5,743 bases of DNA from Planctomycetaceae bacterium UBA2972 (lineage in GTDB: Bacteria; Planctomycetota; Planctomycetia; Pirellulales; Pirellulaceae), in contig DEAW01000106.1 in NCBI GenBank assembly GCA_002348315.1, positions 1 to 5,743 on the forward strand, in the 5' to 3' direction. The translations under genes and the position numbers were made by a program. Numbering within the stretch: the first letter of the stretch is position 1; each line of letters opens with the position of its first letter. Under the pieces are notes generated by a model. It was not told the DNA's origin. It did not search any database and saw only the letters and a list, made by a program, of their open reading frames with translations. Positions 4,899 to 5,743 of the stretch are shown piece by piece.

Positions 4899-5743
4899 GT
4901 GAATACTCCTGAAAATAATCCGGCACCTACAGTAATGAAGCGAGAGCTTGGCGTCTTTGCAGCAATGATGCTCGGACTCGGAAGCATCTTAGGCACCGGC
5001 GTATTTGTAAGCATTGGGATCGGAGCGGATATCGCAGGCAGTTCGGTTATCCTTGCTGTTGCCTGTGCAGCTGTGCTGGCAATGTGCAATGGTATAAGCA
5101 GTGCTCAACTCGCAGCCAATCATCCCGTAAGCGGCGGAACCTATGAATATGGTCACCGCTGGCTCAATCCAACACTTGGTTTTATCGCCGGTTGGATGTT
5201 CATATGTGCCAAGTCCGCTTCGGCGGCCACGGCAGCGTTAGGCCTCGCGGCCTACGCACTTCACCACTGGAATTCCGATTTAACGTATCTCATACCTATT
5301 GCTATCGCCGCGATTACCACATTGACTGCCATAGCAATGACAGGAATCAAACGCAGTAGTCGGGTGAACACGATTATCGTATCGATAACCATCATCGCGT
5401 TGACCGCATTCGTTCTGACCGGTTTTCGCTCCACAAGCATCTTCGGTTCACAGCACTTTGATGATCTTCCCAGCCTAATAATCGATAAACCGGGGCGGTT
5501 TTTCGAATGCATCGCCCTCATGTTTGTCGCCTATACCGGATACGGGAGAATCGCTACCCTGGGCGAGGAAGTCAAACAGCCTCGCCGTACCATACCTCGT
5601 GCTATCGTTACGACACTGCTTGTATCACTGACACTCTATTTCCTAGTAGCTCTGGTTGCTGTTGGCATGGTGGGCGCGTCGACGTTTGGTCGGTTGGCAA
5701 ATACCGAAATCGCTCCGCTACACAAACTATCAAGTAAACTGGA
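4899..5743 (+). CDS. APC-superfamily amino acid permease, N-terminal part (3' end outside window)
   Basis: The frame is open from GTG 4899 to the right edge (281 codons, no stop), so the gene is truncated by the window, not broken. Numbering from the GTG, KRELG (14-18) precedes TM1, whose unwound segment reads GSILGTGVF (28-36), the hallmark substrate-backbone-binding motif of APC permeases. VSGGTYEYG follows between TM2 and TM3, as usual. Several more hydrophobic helices follow, including IPIAIAAITTLTAIAMTGI and IIVSITIIALTAFVLTG. The TM6 motif is FVAYTGYGRIA (209-219), followed by the conserved loop LGEEVKQPRRTIPRAI (about 221-236). The segment covers roughly the first seven of the expected twelve helices. 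The likely role is uptake or exchange of amino acids or amines across the inner membrane; the substrate is not predictable. The start may instead be ATG 4935, 12 codons later. In-frame extension upstream is limited by TGA at 4884. No clear ribosome binding site is seen at either start. Confidence 0.92.
   Translation, partial: MNTPENNPAPTVMKRELGVFAAMMLGLGSILGTGVFVSIGIGADIAGSSVILAVACAAVLAMCNGISSAQLAANHPVSGGTYEYGHRWLNPTLGFIAGWMFICAKSASAATAALGLAAYALHHWNSDLTYLIPIAIAAITTLTAIAMTGIKRSSRVNTIIVSITIIALTAFVLTGFRSTSIFGSQHFDDLPSLIIDKPGRFFECIALMFVAYTGYGRIATLGEEVKQPRRTIPRAIVTTLLVSLTLYFLVALVAVGMVGASTFGRLANTEIAPLHKLSSKL

Noticed and set aside
4805..5089. Minus-strand frame spanning the terminator and the permease 5' end
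   Set aside because: It would read through the intrinsic terminator hairpin and the TM1 coding region. Its alanine/threonine/proline-rich sequence is what a membrane-protein antisense strand yields.
5261..5737. Frames at 5261-5521 (minus) and 5507-5737 (plus) within the permease region
   Set aside because: Both overlap the continuous APC permease frame, which carries the conserved TM6 and EEVKQPRRTIPRAI segments.
1..5743. CRISPR array, tRNA, rRNA, insertion sequence or prophage signals
   Set aside because: No regularly spaced repeats, cloverleaf, terminal inverted repeats or transposase/integrase motifs were found by eye. Intergenic gaps are all short (40-163 nt).

Overview
The window looks like chromosomal DNA from a planctomycete (Planctomycetota). 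The evidence is family content: the tail of a DUF1588/DUF1585 cytochrome-like protein directly followed by a DUF1552 protein, and a Tat-exported Gfo/Idh/MocA oxidoreductase. These families are strongly expanded in that phylum. Base composition is moderate (about half G+C by eye). All six supported genes lie on the + strand. I cannot name a genus from this sequence alone.

Region 1 (1-3292) is a compact run of four genes with gaps of only 40-53 nt, probably one transcription unit whose promoter lies left of the window. It contains: (a) the last 173 codons of a DUF1592/1588/1585-type protein with a seven-proline linker and a CxxCH haem-type motif; (b) a complete DUF1552 protein with a twin-arginine leader; (c) a small exported protein resembling the PrcB_C-like fold, with a GTG start; (d) an exported alpha/beta hydrolase of the COG4099 'predicted peptidase'/PHB-depolymerase-like esterase type. 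All three complete genes have export signals, so the products should work outside the cytoplasm. The DUF1588/1585 + DUF1552 pairing recurs in planctomycetes, but its biochemical role is, to my knowledge, not established.

Region 2 (3293-4882) is an independent unit. A 163-nt gap contains a perfect TATAAT box and a small hairpin. It is followed by a Tat-signal Gfo/Idh/MocA oxidoreductase, probably involved in sugar or polyol metabolism, and then a strong intrinsic terminator.

Region 3 (4899-5743) is the 5' part of an APC-superfamily amino acid permease. It is open to the right edge, with no stop codon in 281 codons. Its start (GTG 4899 or ATG 4935) lies unusually close to the preceding terminator.

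There is no RNA gene, CRISPR array, insertion sequence or phage-like feature. No gap exceeds 163 nt. The region reads as ordinary planctomycete gene content. The most open biology is the exported DUF1588/1585-DUF1552-small protein-esterase cluster.
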